A stretch of DNA of 64,000 nucleotides from the NCBI GenBank assembly GCA_007833815.1, contig CP033464.1, forward strand, positions 3,776,001 through 3,840,000, read 5' to 3'. Below the pieces are notes generated by a model, which was not told where the DNA came from, searched no databases, and worked only from the letters and a program-made list of their open reading frames with translations. How positions within the stretch are numbered: position 1 is the first letter of the stretch; the number at the start of each line of letters is the position of its first letter. This document shows positions 52,528-62,811 of this stretch, piece by piece. The DNA is from Brevibacillus laterosporus. Lineage in GTDB: Bacteria; Bacillota; Bacilli; Brevibacillales; Brevibacillaceae. The position numbers were made by a program, and so were the translations under genes.

Positions 52528-52917
52528 GTGTCTATTAACAAATTTCTTATCATCCTAGCAGCCGTCGTAGCTAGTATACTCCTTATTCTGTTTGGTCTAA
52601 GAGGACAATCTGTCATGCTGGACAGACTCAACCCTACTATTCCGGTGAAGCCGTACTACACTGTCGTGGAGACTGACGGTAAACAACTAAACAATACACA
52701 ATGGGAATATAAATTGATAGGATATGATGATAAAGGAGAGAAAAATACCTTTATTATGATTGCTTCTAAAAGTCTGCGAAAAGGGGCCTATTTAGAAGTT
52801 TATGCGAAAGGCTTAAATGGAAAAGGATGGACAGAGGTAACTCCGGCAGGTATCCCTGAAAAAGCACAGAAAAATCTGAGCTTCCTTATAGCTTTGGAAA
52901 GCAACAATACAAGATAA
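52528..52917 (+). CDS. yxeA: YxeA family (DUF1093) protein
   Basis: 129 residues, GTG start 6 nt after GGGAGG. An N-terminal membrane segment or uncleaved signal (about 5-25) precedes a small extracellular beta-rich domain (40-125) with the family pattern YYTVVETDGK, YEYKLIGYDDKGE and LRKGAYLEVYAK. Small Firmicutes exoproteins of this family have no settled function; some are near peptide-stress genes. Monocistronic, ending in a shared terminator. Confidence 0.8.
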   Translation: MSINKFLIILAAVVASILLILFGLRGQSVMLDRLNPTIPVKPYYTVVETDGKQLNNTQWEYKLIGYDDKGEKNTFIMIASKSLRKGAYLEVYAKGLNGKGWTEVTPAGIPEKAQKNLSFLIALESNNTR

Positions 52918-52970
52918 TCATCCACACGAATGTTGCCAATGAACTCTTCATCTAAACAGAAAAATACAAA

Positions 52971-53015
52971 AAAGGCTGTCCTCTGTAGGTTCATTCCTAC
53001 TAGGAAACAGCCCTT
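52971..53015. terminator. Bidirectional terminator (yxeA / MFS gene)
   Basis: GGCTGT (52974-52979) / ACAGCC (53007-53012), with an inner GTAGG/CCTAC stem, flanked by A-run on the left and CTTTCTTG on the right. It serves two converging genes. Confidence 0.8.
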
Positions 53016-53044
53016 TCTTGTATTTCTAGTTTTTCCTTCGTATG

Positions 53045-54283
53045 TTAGATCCGGTCTCTGAGATTGCCGTATAACGGGCGATCGTAAAATAAATAACAGA
53101 AAAGAGGTAACACACAGATAGCAATCATAACGTACAGCATGAAGACTGGTGAGAAGCTTTCGTACAGTAGCCCTCCGATAAAAGGACCAACCATGCGACC
53201 TGCAGTAGCCGCACCGCTCACAGCCCCTTGGAATAAGCCCTCTTTACCAGGAACGGACAGTTCTGCCGCTGCCGCTGGTACCGCTGGCCATAACAACATC
53301 TCTCCTAATGTTACAATCATCATACCGATGACAAAATGACTATAAGCCTGATCATATGCTAAAACACCCATTCCGCAAACAAATATAAACAAGCCAGCGA
53401 TCATTTGAGAACGCAGATTAGACAAATAATGACGTGTGACATACGCACATAAAGGCTGAGCTAGGATTATCAAAGCCCCATTAATCGTCCACAACAAGCT
53501 ATATTGGGATAACGAATACCCTAACCGAGTCATATAAGAAGATAGATTCGTCGACCATTGTACATATGGAATCCATGTTATGGCAAATCCTAAACCAAGA
53601 ATCATCAAAGATAAACCAGAGGGTGTTCTCCACACAGAGGTTTCATTCTTGGGAGATCTGTCAGCTGCTTGCTCTGCCTTTCTTTGTACATGTCGGGCCA
53701 CTGTCTCTGCCGCAATCTTCTTTAAATCTAAGCCAAAACCAATCACGGCTAAAAAGATTAAATTGGTTAATCCATTGACTAAGAAAACAAACATGAACGA
53801 TACACTAGCAACCACTCCGCCCAAAGCAGAACCAACCGCTACACCTAGATTTTGCGACAAGTATAACAAGTTAAAAGCTCGTCGTCCCCCTTCTGGCCAA
53901 ATACTTCCAGCCATCGCATTTAGGACTGGGAAAACCATACTGTTACTAAAACCAAGAACGCCCATCATACAGACATAAAATGGCCATTCTCGAAAAAAAG
54001 CTAGCGAAGTAACACAAGCAGCAGAGATAAGTACACCAGCAAAGATCGTTTTAATTCCACCAATCTTGTCATGTAAAATGCCACCCGCCATGCTTCCTAC
54101 AATGCCCATACCAGCATGAAGCATCAATACGAGTCCAGCTACCGTAGCTGGCTTACCCAACACTTGGGTGATATAAATATTATTCAAAGGCCAAATAAAA
54201 GGCATCCCCGTTACATTAATAATGGCCCCGATCGCCAAAATCCACAGGGCCCGAGGATAGGTGGATACCATCTTGGAAAACAC
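53045..54283 (-). CDS. MFS transporter, 12-TM exporter type
   Basis: 412 residues; GTG start (54281-54283) behind GAGGAGAG. About 12 hydrophobic helices split by a charged central loop (about 195-215, KKIAAETVARHVQRKAEQ). MFS loop 2-3 motif appears as GGILHDKIGGIKTI near 68-81. The second half begins with TPSGLSLMILGLGF. The sequence resembles multidrug or glycolipid exporters of Bacillales, but no substrate can be assigned. Stands alone between converging yxeA and the IPP isomerase gene. Confidence 0.87.
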   Translation of the reverse strand: MFSKMVSTYPRALWILAIGAIINVTGMPFIWPLNNIYITQVLGKPATVAGLVLMLHAGMGIVGSMAGGILHDKIGGIKTIFAGVLISAACVTSLAFFREWPFYVCMMGVLGFSNSMVFPVLNAMAGSIWPEGGRRAFNLLYLSQNLGVAVGSALGGVVASVSFMFVFLVNGLTNLIFLAVIGFGLDLKKIAAETVARHVQRKAEQAADRSPKNETSVWRTPSGLSLMILGLGFAITWIPYVQWSTNLSSYMTRLGYSLSQYSLLWTINGALIILAQPLCAYVTRHYLSNLRSQMIAGLFIFVCGMGVLAYDQAYSHFVIGMMIVTLGEMLLWPAVPAAAAELSVPGKEGLFQGAVSGAATAGRMVGPFIGGLLYESFSPVFMLYVMIAICVLPLFCYLFYDRPLYGNLRDRI

Positions 54284-54382
54284 GTTCGTACTCTCCTCTC
54301 ATGCTGTCAAAATCTACCGAAACCCTCTAACGATTACAACCATACAAATTAACAGAAGAATCCATTTTGGTCAATTCATATT

Positions 54383-55444
54383 TCATCGTTTGATCCGATC
54401 GATTTTTGATGAATCCATTCGCCATAAGCGATCTGTAGCTGTAAGCTCATCAATAGTAGACACACCTATTCCAAACATGGCTACACGACATTCAAACTCA
54501 ACTCGTTCCATGAGTGCTACAACCTCATCAATGGATTTAGTAGCCGCTTCAAGTAGTGCACGACCAAACCCGATTAAGTCTGCTCCCAGAGCAATAGCTT
54601 TTGCCGCTTCTACCCCGTTCTGAATACCACCGCTTCCGATTAAAGGAAAAAATGGAAGCTCCTCACGGATGGTTTGTAAGGAAACTGCTGTCGGAATACC
54701 CCAATCTTGGAACGCCTCTGCCGCTATTTGCTTCATCGGTTCATTCGATCGGTACTTTTCTACCTCAATCCAGGAAGTGCCACCAGCCCCTGCCACATCG
54801 ATAAAGGAAACGCCTGCATCCACAAGACGTCTAGCTGTTTGCGAATCAATGCCAAATCCTACTTCTTTTACTCCAATTGGAATTGGACTTCTCTCACAGA
54901 CCTGCTCAATTTTTGGGAGCAACTGTCTAAAATCTTGATCCCCTCCAGGTTGGAAAATCTCTTGCATGCTATTTAGATGTAAAACGAGCGCATCAGCTTC
55001 AACCAACTCCACACAGCGAAGACATTCCTTTACCGTATAACCATAATTAAGCTGAACAGCCCCTAAATTGGCGATAATCGGAATAGATGGAGCGTGTTCT
55101 CTCACTCTAAAGGTTCGAGCAAGTTCTTCACTCTCCAAGGCAGCACGGACGGAACCTAAACCCATAGCCCAGCCCCTGGCTTCAGCCGCAATCGCTAATG
55201 TGGTATTAATTTGTTGGGCACCTTTCGTTCCACCTGTCATGGAACTCACCTGGAAAGGAGTCCCTATGCTTTTTCCTAAGAAAGACGTATGTAACGAAAC
55301 ATCGTCAAAACGAATCTCTGGTAGGGCCGCATGTAAAAAATGATACTGCTCCAAACCTGTCGTAAGCCGATTAGATACCTCTTTATGTAAACAAATCTCA
55401 ATATGTTCTGATTTACGTTTTTCAATATCTGACTGATGTGTCAC
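54383..55444 (-). CDS. fni: Type 2 isopentenyl-diphosphate delta-isomerase
   Basis: FMN/NADPH-dependent interconversion of IPP and DMAPP for isoprenoid synthesis. 353 residues from a GTG (residue 9 of the longest frame), since AAGGTG lies 7 nt before it. TIM-barrel flavoenzyme motifs: RKSEHIEICL at the N terminus, SSMTGGTKGA, GLGSVRAAL, ANLGAVQLNYG, LHLNSMQE with the conserved Asn, VKEVGFGI, GAGGTSW and IGSGGIQNGVEAAKAIALGAD. Unlinked to other isoprenoid genes here. Confidence 0.95.
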   Translation of the reverse strand: MTHQSDIEKRKSEHIEICLHKEVSNRLTTGLEQYHFLHAALPEIRFDDVSLHTSFLGKSIGTPFQVSSMTGGTKGAQQINTTLAIAAEARGWAMGLGSVRAALESEELARTFRVREHAPSIPIIANLGAVQLNYGYTVKECLRCVELVEADALVLHLNSMQEIFQPGGDQDFRQLLPKIEQVCERSPIPIGVKEVGFGIDSQTARRLVDAGVSFIDVAGAGGTSWIEVEKYRSNEPMKQIAAEAFQDWGIPTAVSLQTIREELPFFPLIGSGGIQNGVEAAKAIALGADLIGFGRALLEAATKSIDEVVALMERVEFECRVAMFGIGVSTIDELTATDRLWRMDSSKIDRIKR

Positions 55445-55685
55445 TACAATCACCTTCCTACATGTCATTCTCTGAATTTCCTATCTAACCGTACCCCATT
55501 ACTACTCTATTTCTATATTGTAACAAAATAAGCTACAATACAAGAGCAAGCCTTTTACGTTGTTGCCTAATTTTTCAACGTAGTAAGACTTGTACTACTT
55601 TCTCCGCCTGTGAATAAAAAGTCCACTGGAAGGTTTAGGATAAAGAGTATATGAGTTTCGAAAAGAAGCTTGGAGGTGTTTTGCA

Positions 55686-55868
55686 ATGTATTATTCTCGC
55701 AAACAAGAAGAACCGGTAGAAGATGTGGAAACCTCTATCTGGGCATGTACCAAAAATGATTGCATCTGCTGGATGAGAGAAAACTTATCTTTTGACAAAG
55801 TACCGGTTTGTCCCATCTGCAGCTCCTCTATGGTAAAAGAATCAAAAATGTTACCACCTATTGATTAG
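55686..55868 (+). CDS. ydjO: YdjO-type small cysteine-rich (cold-inducible) protein
   Basis: 60 residues, ATG behind TTGGAGGTG. Matches the YdjO family: WACTKNDCICWMRENLSF, then PVCPICSSSMVKESKMLP. Two paired-Cys motifs suggest a small zinc ribbon. The Bacillus subtilis member is annotated cold-inducible; function is unknown. Followed by a strong terminator. Confidence 0.9.
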   Translation: MYYSRKQEEPVEDVETSIWACTKNDCICWMRENLSFDKVPVCPICSSSMVKESKMLPPID

Positions 55869-55879
55869 GATGAACACAA

Positions 55880-55928
55880 GGGAAGCCTGTCTCTTGGTGT
55901 AGAGTCAGGCTTCCCTTTCTCTAAGATT
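55880..55928 (+). terminator. Terminator of ydjO
   Basis: 10-bp stem GGGAAGCCTG (55880-55889) / CAGGCTTCCC (55916-55925), followed by TTTCT. Confidence 0.85.
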
Positions 55929-56009
55929 TCATCCACAGGAAGCTTATGGTATACTTTTATCATGATATGATTTTGTATATCTCGATGATGTAGAACCACG
56001 GAGGATTTC

Positions 56010-56489
56010 ATGCTAACTTTCGAACAAAAACAAGCGATTATTGAATCGTTCCCAGAACTAACAAAAAAAGAGGTTTCCTTAGGACGCCTGAACTACCATT
56101 TTGAAGAAAGCCTTCACGACAAAAAGATTGTTGTGAATCATCTCCACCCAAATGGTAATGGTTTTGTCTATGCAGGCCACCTTCCGAAAAAAAAGACTGG
56201 TCCAAAAGGTATGGTAAATATCCGCGATTATTCCGAAGAGCAATTGCGTAGCTTGATTGCTGATTCTATCGCACATTTATCTACAGAATATGTTGAAACC
56301 GAAAACGATCTCGATTCAGCTGATCCTATTGAAGAGATTTGGGTAAACAGAAAAGGTGATACGCTACGCCTGATACAAGAGGATGAATTGTTTAACGTAT
56401 ACACAGGAGACAATCTGGAGGATTCCTACAACTCCTATAAAGGTGCAGTTACGTATCTGCACAGTGAAGATTTTAAGCGTCAAGAGTAG
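56010..56489 (+). CDS. Uncharacterised 159-residue protein
   Basis: ATG after ACGGAGG, with clean coding character and its own terminator. Begins MLTFEQKQAIIESFPELTKK; a Lys/Gly-rich loop (LPKKKTGPKGMVNIRDYSEEQLRSLIADSI, split near 65-90) is followed by an acidic segment and WVNRKGDTLRLIQEDELFNVYTGDNLEDSY. The layout looks like a small conserved Bacillales protein, but I do not recognise the family. No membrane or signal segment, so it is cytoplasmic. Confidence 0.75.
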   Translation: MLTFEQKQAIIESFPELTKKEVSLGRLNYHFEESLHDKKIVVNHLHPNGNGFVYAGHLPKKKTGPKGMVNIRDYSEEQLRSLIADSIAHLSTEYVETENDLDSADPIEEIWVNRKGDTLRLIQEDELFNVYTGDNLEDSYNSYKGAVTYLHSEDFKRQE

Positions 56490-56496
56490 GATGGGA

Positions 56497-56520
56497 GGCC
56501 CTTGTCTAAGGGCCTTTTTA
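56497..56520 (+). terminator. Terminator of the 159-residue gene
   Basis: AGGCCCTT (56497-56504) / AAGGGCCT (56509-56516) with a 4-nt loop, followed by TTTTTATTTT. The stretch 56521-56704 beyond it holds nothing I can support. Confidence 0.85.
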
Positions 56521-56704
56521 TTTTAGAAAATGTCTTTATACAAGAAGCCTGGTTCTTGCTTCCAAATGTCACTATTAAATATATAGCAACTCCCAATGGC
56601 AAAAAAGCTTTCCACGGATATATCTAGAAAGCTCCTTTGTCTATACACACTAGAGGGAAACGCTACGTCTCGTACTCGGCTCCATGTAAAGCCTAAAAAC
56701 GACA

Positions 56705-57139
56705 TCAATGATGATGTGAATGATCTTGTTGAGCTTGTTGAGCTTGATCTCCCTGTTGATCTCTTTCTTTTTCCAACGCTTGTTGCTCTTCTCTTGACAG
56801 GTTTCCTACTATCACGCGCTTGGTAGGCAGCAAAGACAGACCGTGTGCTTTGACATAAGCTTGTACGTAGTAGACACCACCCTCTCGAAAAATCACGTTA
56901 CTTTCATAGACCCCAGCAGAATCCCCTTGACGATGCTCAGATTTACTTTCTGTATTGTTGTCTGTTTTATCGGCTTTAGGTGCTGCTTTATACCGCTTAC
57001 TCTCTTGCTCCTGATTTACCTGCCAAATTTTCAATTGCACATCTTCAGCATCTGATATGGGCTTATTTTTGTCTGTCAGCTTGACTTGTAACGAACTCAC
57101 TTGGTTGGGTTGTAAGCTTTCAGGAATGGCAATTTCCAT
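56705..57139 (-). CDS. YtkA-like domain protein, apparently lacking its export signal
   Basis: 144 residues. The YtkA/FixH-like beta-sandwich is clear: IAIPESLQPNQVSSLQVKL, DAEDVQLKIWQ, GVYESNVIFREGGVYYVQAYVKAHGLSLLPTKRVIVG (three blocks). Known members are lipoproteins or exported, yet this frame begins straight at the domain, with no signal or lipobox. The only ATG has AAAAGG merely 2 nt away, and TAA lies three codons upstream. A Lys/Glu/Asn-rich insert (about 48-75) and a His-rich tail (DHSHHH) are present; the tail may bind metal. Possibly an N-terminally truncated gene. Confidence 0.6.
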   Translation of the reverse strand: MEIAIPESLQPNQVSSLQVKLTDKNKPISDAEDVQLKIWQVNQEQESKRYKAAPKADKTDNNTESKSEHRQGDSAGVYESNVIFREGGVYYVQAYVKAHGLSLLPTKRVIVGNLSREEQQALEKERDQQGDQAQQAQQDHSHHH

Positions 57140-57530
57140 TACCTTTTATACATTTAAATCAATTTCATAAAGGCTTTTTTCAAAAATGATTAGACCAACC
57201 TCGAGGGTTTTTCCAATGTCTACTTTAAGGGGTGCACTTCACACGAAAATAAAGTGTTAGACTGGCTTTTATTTATGGAGCTATTGAATCCGTTAGTTCA
57301 ATCATTTATCTATTGACTTGTTGCCTGCCATTTAGCACAGCAAAGCTGCCGAATATCTCTGCAGCAGCTTCTTGGTTGCGCTCTTGATCCCGTGTTACTT
57401 TAAGTATTTAAGTATTTAAGTATACAATCTTTCTTTTATAATAGATCCTGTTCCATTACTTAATTACAAAAGAAGTTGCAGTAACCACTGGGAAAAAGTC
57501 AACAATATAGTAGCTAAAAAATTTTTATAT
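57140..57530. other. Intergenic region with short tandem repeat
   Basis: No supported gene. A TTTAAGTA-type unit is repeated three times near 57400-57422. On the minus strand a protein-like stretch (VDIGKTLEVGLIIFEKSLYEIDLNV) ends in TAA at about 57147, immediately before the YtkA-like frame and in its frame. It may be debris of a neighbouring or fused gene. Confidence 0.3.
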
Positions 57531-58733
57531 TTAGATATGATATTGACTTTTAAATTCGAAAATCTCATCAACAGCTTGATGATACCCACCTGATTTTCGA
57601 AAGGATTCCCTAATATTTTCAACATCTTTCTTGAAAGATGAGAGGCTTAACACATGATCTACGGCTTCACGTAGTTGATTTGCAGTCAAGCTTTGCATTT
57701 GTAATTTAATGCCTGCTCCGATATTGGCGACTTGCCCCGCAATTATCGGCTGATCCGCGCTTTGTGGGATTACAATTAGCGGAACCCCGTAATAGAGACC
57801 TTCATTGGTACTGTTCATTCCACCATGTGTAATAAATAATTTAGTGTATTGCAGTACATCAGTTTGTGGAACATAATTTTTTACGATGAAGTTTTTAGGA
57901 ATTTCCCCTAAATCAGAAATTCGGGATTTATTCCCAATAGACATGACAATAGTATGATCAGTGTTCCCAAATGCCTCAAAACAAAGCTTATAGAAATCAA
58001 TTGCTTGGTTAAAGACTGTACCCAGTGAAATGTAAATTGGGTCTTTCCCCTTGATTGCAGTAAAGTCGAAGTTTTCTTGAGTTAATCGTGAAGAGATGGA
58101 TGGACCTACAAATTTATAAGTTTGGTCGAATGCTTCTCCATAAGGTTGAAACTCCCTTGTTGTATAAACGATTGTAAGTGGTGCAGGATTACAAAACACT
58201 TCGTAAGGAGAATGGATCTCCACATCATATTTTTCCTTCACCATTACCGTCAGGCTTTGAAATTTATCGTTTATAGGTTTAACTATTTTTGTAGGGACTT
58301 TTATAGAAAATTGTTCCAACATTTTATCGAATGATACTTTTGTCTGCGCAAAAGAAGTACAAGAGTTGATTGCAGGAAGCTTAAGAATTTGAGCAAGTAA
58401 ACGTCCGCAACCAAACATGGAATCATGGATGATGTAATCAAAATGCTCTCCTTTGATCTGTTCAAGAACGCTTGGTATGACTATATCTGCCGTAAGTAAA
58501 AGACCGTTGATTCTTTCGAGTAAATAATCTCTTCCACCTGAGATAAAGGCTTTTATAAATTTTTGATCGTCAAATGTTCGTACTGAAGCTCCCGTCTTCT
58601 CAATACGCTCCCGAAAAGTTTCTATAGAAAAGTACACTACCTCTTCTCCACGCGAAATAAGCTCTTGCACAACTCCAATAGTTGGATTGATATGTCCCTC
58701 TGATCCACCATTAATAAATAAAACACGCGCCAT
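57531..58733 (-). CDS. Macrolide-type (MGT, GT1) UDP-glycosyltransferase
   Basis: 400 residues from the ATG at 58731-58733, 8 nt after AAGGAGTGG. GT-B fold: N-terminal acceptor domain starting VLFINGGSEGHINPT with the catalytic-type His in EGHINP, and C-terminal donor domain with YISLGTVFNQ and the sugar-nucleotide motif THGGMNSTNEGLYYGVPLIVIPQSADQPIIAGQV (split; near 320-350). Relatives glycosylate macrolides, flavonoids and other lipophilic compounds, often inactivating antibiotics. It stands alone, so self-protection or detoxification is only inference. Confidence 0.92.
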   Translation of the reverse strand: MARVLFINGGSEGHINPTIGVVQELISRGEEVVYFSIETFRERIEKTGASVRTFDDQKFIKAFISGGRDYLLERINGLLLTADIVIPSVLEQIKGEHFDYIIHDSMFGCGRLLAQILKLPAINSCTSFAQTKVSFDKMLEQFSIKVPTKIVKPINDKFQSLTVMVKEKYDVEIHSPYEVFCNPAPLTIVYTTREFQPYGEAFDQTYKFVGPSISSRLTQENFDFTAIKGKDPIYISLGTVFNQAIDFYKLCFEAFGNTDHTIVMSIGNKSRISDLGEIPKNFIVKNYVPQTDVLQYTKLFITHGGMNSTNEGLYYGVPLIVIPQSADQPIIAGQVANIGAGIKLQMQSLTANQLREAVDHVLSLSSFKKDVENIRESFRKSGGYHQAVDEIFEFKSQYHI

Positions 58734-58992
58734 TTCTACCACTCCTTAGGTATACTGTTCTCTAAATTGTGTAAGAGTAAGGGGCACTGTCCCATACCAT
58801 CGCTCGAATCAAATAATGGAATCAAGTTTATCATAGTACAATACTTGAAAATCTCAAAACTTTAATCACCATATTTTTCCGCTATTCTGCCCGTTAGTTC
58901 AATAACTTGCGGTCAGTCTAAATACATTATTTTCAATAGACAATTGGTATTTTTTAACTGGTCCTGATGACAGAAAGCCATCGACTATTTGC

Positions 58993-59158
58993 CTAAAAAT
59001 TCGAATGATTACTTGGAGTGATCCATATCTGCACCATCTCCCTTTGATTTATGGTACAGTGCATGTCCGTTCTGCCAAGATCACTTTCAATCGGCTTTTC
59101 ATCATGCGTTATCCCCCACGTTCCGTAATTCCGTATCAGTCTGGTCGAATCCTTTGAC
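58993..59158 (-). pseudogene. Unidentified gene fragment beside the IS element
   Basis: About 54 minus-strand codons ending NHSNF-stop read like protein (GTWGITHDEKPIESDLGRTD, then MHCTINQREMVQIWITPS), but there is no start or ribosome site, and the frame runs upstream into the terminator stem and IS end. Unrecognised; possibly the tail of a decayed gene. The remainder of 58734-59182 holds nothing I can support. Confidence 0.25.
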
Positions 59159-59194
59159 GAGAAGATGGAGGTTTTGGCGAAAAAAAAGCCCCTA

Positions 59195-59202
59195 CAATTT
59201 AG
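59195..59202. repeat. Target-site duplication, left copy
   Basis: CAATTTAG directly before the IS left end; an identical copy follows the right end at 60896-60903. Confidence 0.85.
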
Positions 59203-59226
59203 GAGGGCACTGAAAAAGTCCACTTA

Positions 59227-59277
59227 ACAAAAAAAAGGTATAATCCCTCATTTTTCGAGGTGATTGTACCTTTTTTC
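59227..59277. terminator. Hairpin at the IS left end, upstream of the transposase promoter
   Basis: AAAAAGGTATAATCCCTC pairs with GAGGTGATTGTACCTTTTT around ATTTTTC, with a T-run after it. It would block transcription entering from outside, as many IS elements do. A TATAAT-like box follows (CTGTATAATAAAAG). Confidence 0.7.
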
Positions 59278-59314
59278 TGTATAATAAAAGTATCAATTTA
59301 TGTGGGTGGGTACG

Positions 59315-60766
59315 ATGATTCAAAAACAACAATCAATGATCTTCAGTCCATTTATAGCTATATATGATGTAGTCGTTCCGAAGGATAATTTGTTACGAAA
59401 AATCAACGAACTTATGGACTTCTCTTTTGTGTATGACGAGCTTAAGGATAAATACTGCCTAGATAATGGTCGTAAAGCTATTGATCCTATTCGTATGTTT
59501 AAATATTTATTGTTGAAGTCTATTTATGATTTGTCTGATGTAGATTTGGTTGAACGTTCGAAATATGACATGTCATTTAAGTATTTTCTCCATATGGTAC
59601 CAGAGGAGAAAGTGATAGAAGCGAGTTCTTTAACCAAATTTCGAAAGCTACGTTTAAAAGACATTAACCTTCTAGATATGCTTATTAATAAAACAGTTCA
59701 AATCGCTATTGAAAAGGGGATTATCAAAAGTAAAGCTATTATTGTTGATGCTACTCATACGAAAGCTCGCTATAATCAAAAATCTCCGAAGGAGATCCTC
59801 ACGGATCGATCAAAGAAATTAAGAAAAGCCGTCTACACAATAGATGAAAATATGAAGCAGAAGTTCCCTGCTAAAACAACATCCAATGTATTAGAGGATG
59901 AAATAGACTACTGTCAAAAGCTCATTGACGTAATCGAAAAAGAAGGCAATATCTCCGAGTATCCAAAAGTAAAAGAACAGTTAAATCTACTGAAAGAAAC
60001 TGTCACTGATGACCTCGAACAGTTGCAAATCTCAGAAGATCCTGATGCAAAACTTGGTCATAAAAGTGCAGATTCCTCGTTTTTTGGCTACAAAACACAC
60101 TTGGCAATGAGTGAAGAAAGGATAATCACAGCCGCAACAATTACTTCTGGAGAAAAAAGTGATGGAAAGCAATTACAAACGTTGATTGAGAAAAGTATAG
60201 AAGCTGACATGGAGATTGAAACAGTTATCGGTGATACAGCTTATTCGGAAAAAGATAATATTATTTACAGTAAAAAGAATGAAATCAAACTAGTTTCTAA
60301 ATTAAACCCTCTCGTTACGCAAGGGAATCGTAAAAAGGAAGATGAATTTGAATTTAATAAGGATGCCGGGATGTATGTGTGTAAAGCAGGACATATGGCA
60401 GTCCGTAAAGCTCGACAAGGGAAAAAAGGTGTAGGGAAAAATCAAACGGATACGTATTACTTTGATATTGAGAAATGCAAGCAATGTCCATTGAAAGAGG
60501 ATTGTTATAAAGACGGAGCAAAAAGCAAAAGTTACTCAGTGAGTATTAAATCCAGTGAACATACTGAACAGGCAAAATTCCAAGAGAGTGAGTACTTTAA
60601 AGAAAAATCAAAGGAAAGATATAAAATTGAAGCGAAAAACAGTGAGCTAAAACACAGACACGGGTATGATGTGGCATCATCTTCGGGTCTTATTGGCATG
60701 GAGTTACAAGGGGCAATGGCTATATTCACTGTAAACTTAAAAAGAATATTGAAATTAATGGATTAA
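59315..60766 (+). CDS. tnp: IS1182-family transposase
   Basis: 484 residues from the ATG at 59315, chosen over 59300 because GGTGGGT lies just before it. N-terminal DUF772-type region (FSPFIAIYDVVVPKDNLLRKI, split; CLDNGRKAIDPIRMFKYLLL) and a DDE catalytic core: Asp in IIVDATHTKARY, Asp in VIGDTAYSEKDN, Glu in YKIEAKNSELKHRHGYD. A Cys-rich insert (CKQCPLKEDCYKDG) with zinc-ribbon look lies before the last Glu, as usual for the family. No frameshift or internal stop: probably active. Confidence 0.95.
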   Translation: MIQKQQSMIFSPFIAIYDVVVPKDNLLRKINELMDFSFVYDELKDKYCLDNGRKAIDPIRMFKYLLLKSIYDLSDVDLVERSKYDMSFKYFLHMVPEEKVIEASSLTKFRKLRLKDINLLDMLINKTVQIAIEKGIIKSKAIIVDATHTKARYNQKSPKEILTDRSKKLRKAVYTIDENMKQKFPAKTTSNVLEDEIDYCQKLIDVIEKEGNISEYPKVKEQLNLLKETVTDDLEQLQISEDPDAKLGHKSADSSFFGYKTHLAMSEERIITAATITSGEKSDGKQLQTLIEKSIEADMEIETVIGDTAYSEKDNIIYSKKNEIKLVSKLNPLVTQGNRKKEDEFEFNKDAGMYVCKAGHMAVRKARQGKKGVGKNQTDTYYFDIEKCKQCPLKEDCYKDGAKSKSYSVSIKSSEHTEQAKFQESEYFKEKSKERYKIEAKNSELKHRHGYDVASSSGLIGMELQGAMAIFTVNLKRILKLMD

Positions 60767-60797
60767 AAACAAAATAATAAACCGATGAAAATGGTAA

Positions 60798-60846
60798 AAA
60801 GACGACTCTTGCATTCAAGAAATGAATTTGAGCCGTCTTTTTTTTG
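60798..60846 (+). terminator. Transposase terminator inside the IS
   Basis: AAAGACGACTC...GAGCCGTCTTT stem with one mismatch, followed by a long T-run, between the transposase stop and the right inverted end. Confidence 0.8.
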
Positions 60847-60895
60847 ATGAAGCTATATAATTCCTTCGGAAAATCGTAAGATTTTCAGTGCCCTC

Positions 60896-60903
60896 CAATT
60901 TAG
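60896..60903. repeat. Target-site duplication, right copy
   Basis: CAATTTAG, identical to the left copy at 59195-59202. Confidence 0.85.
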
Positions 60904-60947
60904 CAAGGGCTTTTAACTTAGCAGCAAAATATCAATTTTCTTCTGGT

Positions 60948-61072
60948 GGTCCCACATCTCCATCAAGCTAAAGGATTACCCCCAAAATGATAAAATGAGC
61001 ATTTTGGGGGTAAAAATATTATAATTTTCGTTCTGGGGGTGCTATAAAATTCTTAGCTTGATGGGCATGTGG
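60948..61072. repeat. MITE-like inverted-repeat element
   Basis: Ends CCCACATCTCCATCAAGCTAA (60951-60971, approximate left edge) and the near reverse complement TTAGCTTGATGGGCATGTGG (about 61053-61072) match at all but a few positions. Inside is a perfect 13-bp hairpin TACCCCCAAAATG (60977-60989) / CATTTTGGGGGTA (61000-61012). About 125 bp, no coding capacity. The GCCCATCAAGCTAA end resembles IS4/IS231-type termini from memory, so it may be mobilised by such an IS. No target duplication was confirmed. Confidence 0.5.
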
Positions 61073-61118
61073 TGCTATCCCTATCAATAAAAAAAGACAA
61101 TTAAAGAATGAAACAACA

Positions 61119-61156
61119 ATCCCCCAACGATACATGGTAATTGTATGTTGGAGGAT
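61119..61156 (-). terminator. Probable terminator of the DHA2 exporter operon
   Basis: ATCCCCCAAC-GATAC pairs with GTATGTTGGAGGAT; on the minus strand it is followed by TTGTTGTTTC, a weak T tract. Located about 50 nt past the exporter stop. Confidence 0.5.
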
Positions 61157-61203
61157 ATTCTTCTAATTATTTATTGTCAGTACATTTATCGAAAATGAAA
61201 ATG

Positions 61204-62811
<1,608 letters not shown>

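Larger units (their letters stand above)
59203..60895 (+). mobile_element. IS1182-family insertion sequence, complete, 1693 bp
   Basis: Bounded by inverted ends that begin GAGGGCACTGAAAA on both sides (14 bp identical) and by an 8-bp direct repeat CAATTTAG. It contains one intact transposase gene, an inner 5' hairpin and a 3' terminator. An intact frame and exact duplication imply a recent insertion. Rejoining the flanks restores AAAAGCCCCTACAATTTAG / CAAGGGCTTTT, an intrinsic terminator whose loop was the target. Confidence 0.92.

Noticed and set aside
56523-56708. 61-residue minus-strand frame
   Set aside because: Somewhat protein-like but without ribosome site or recognisable family.
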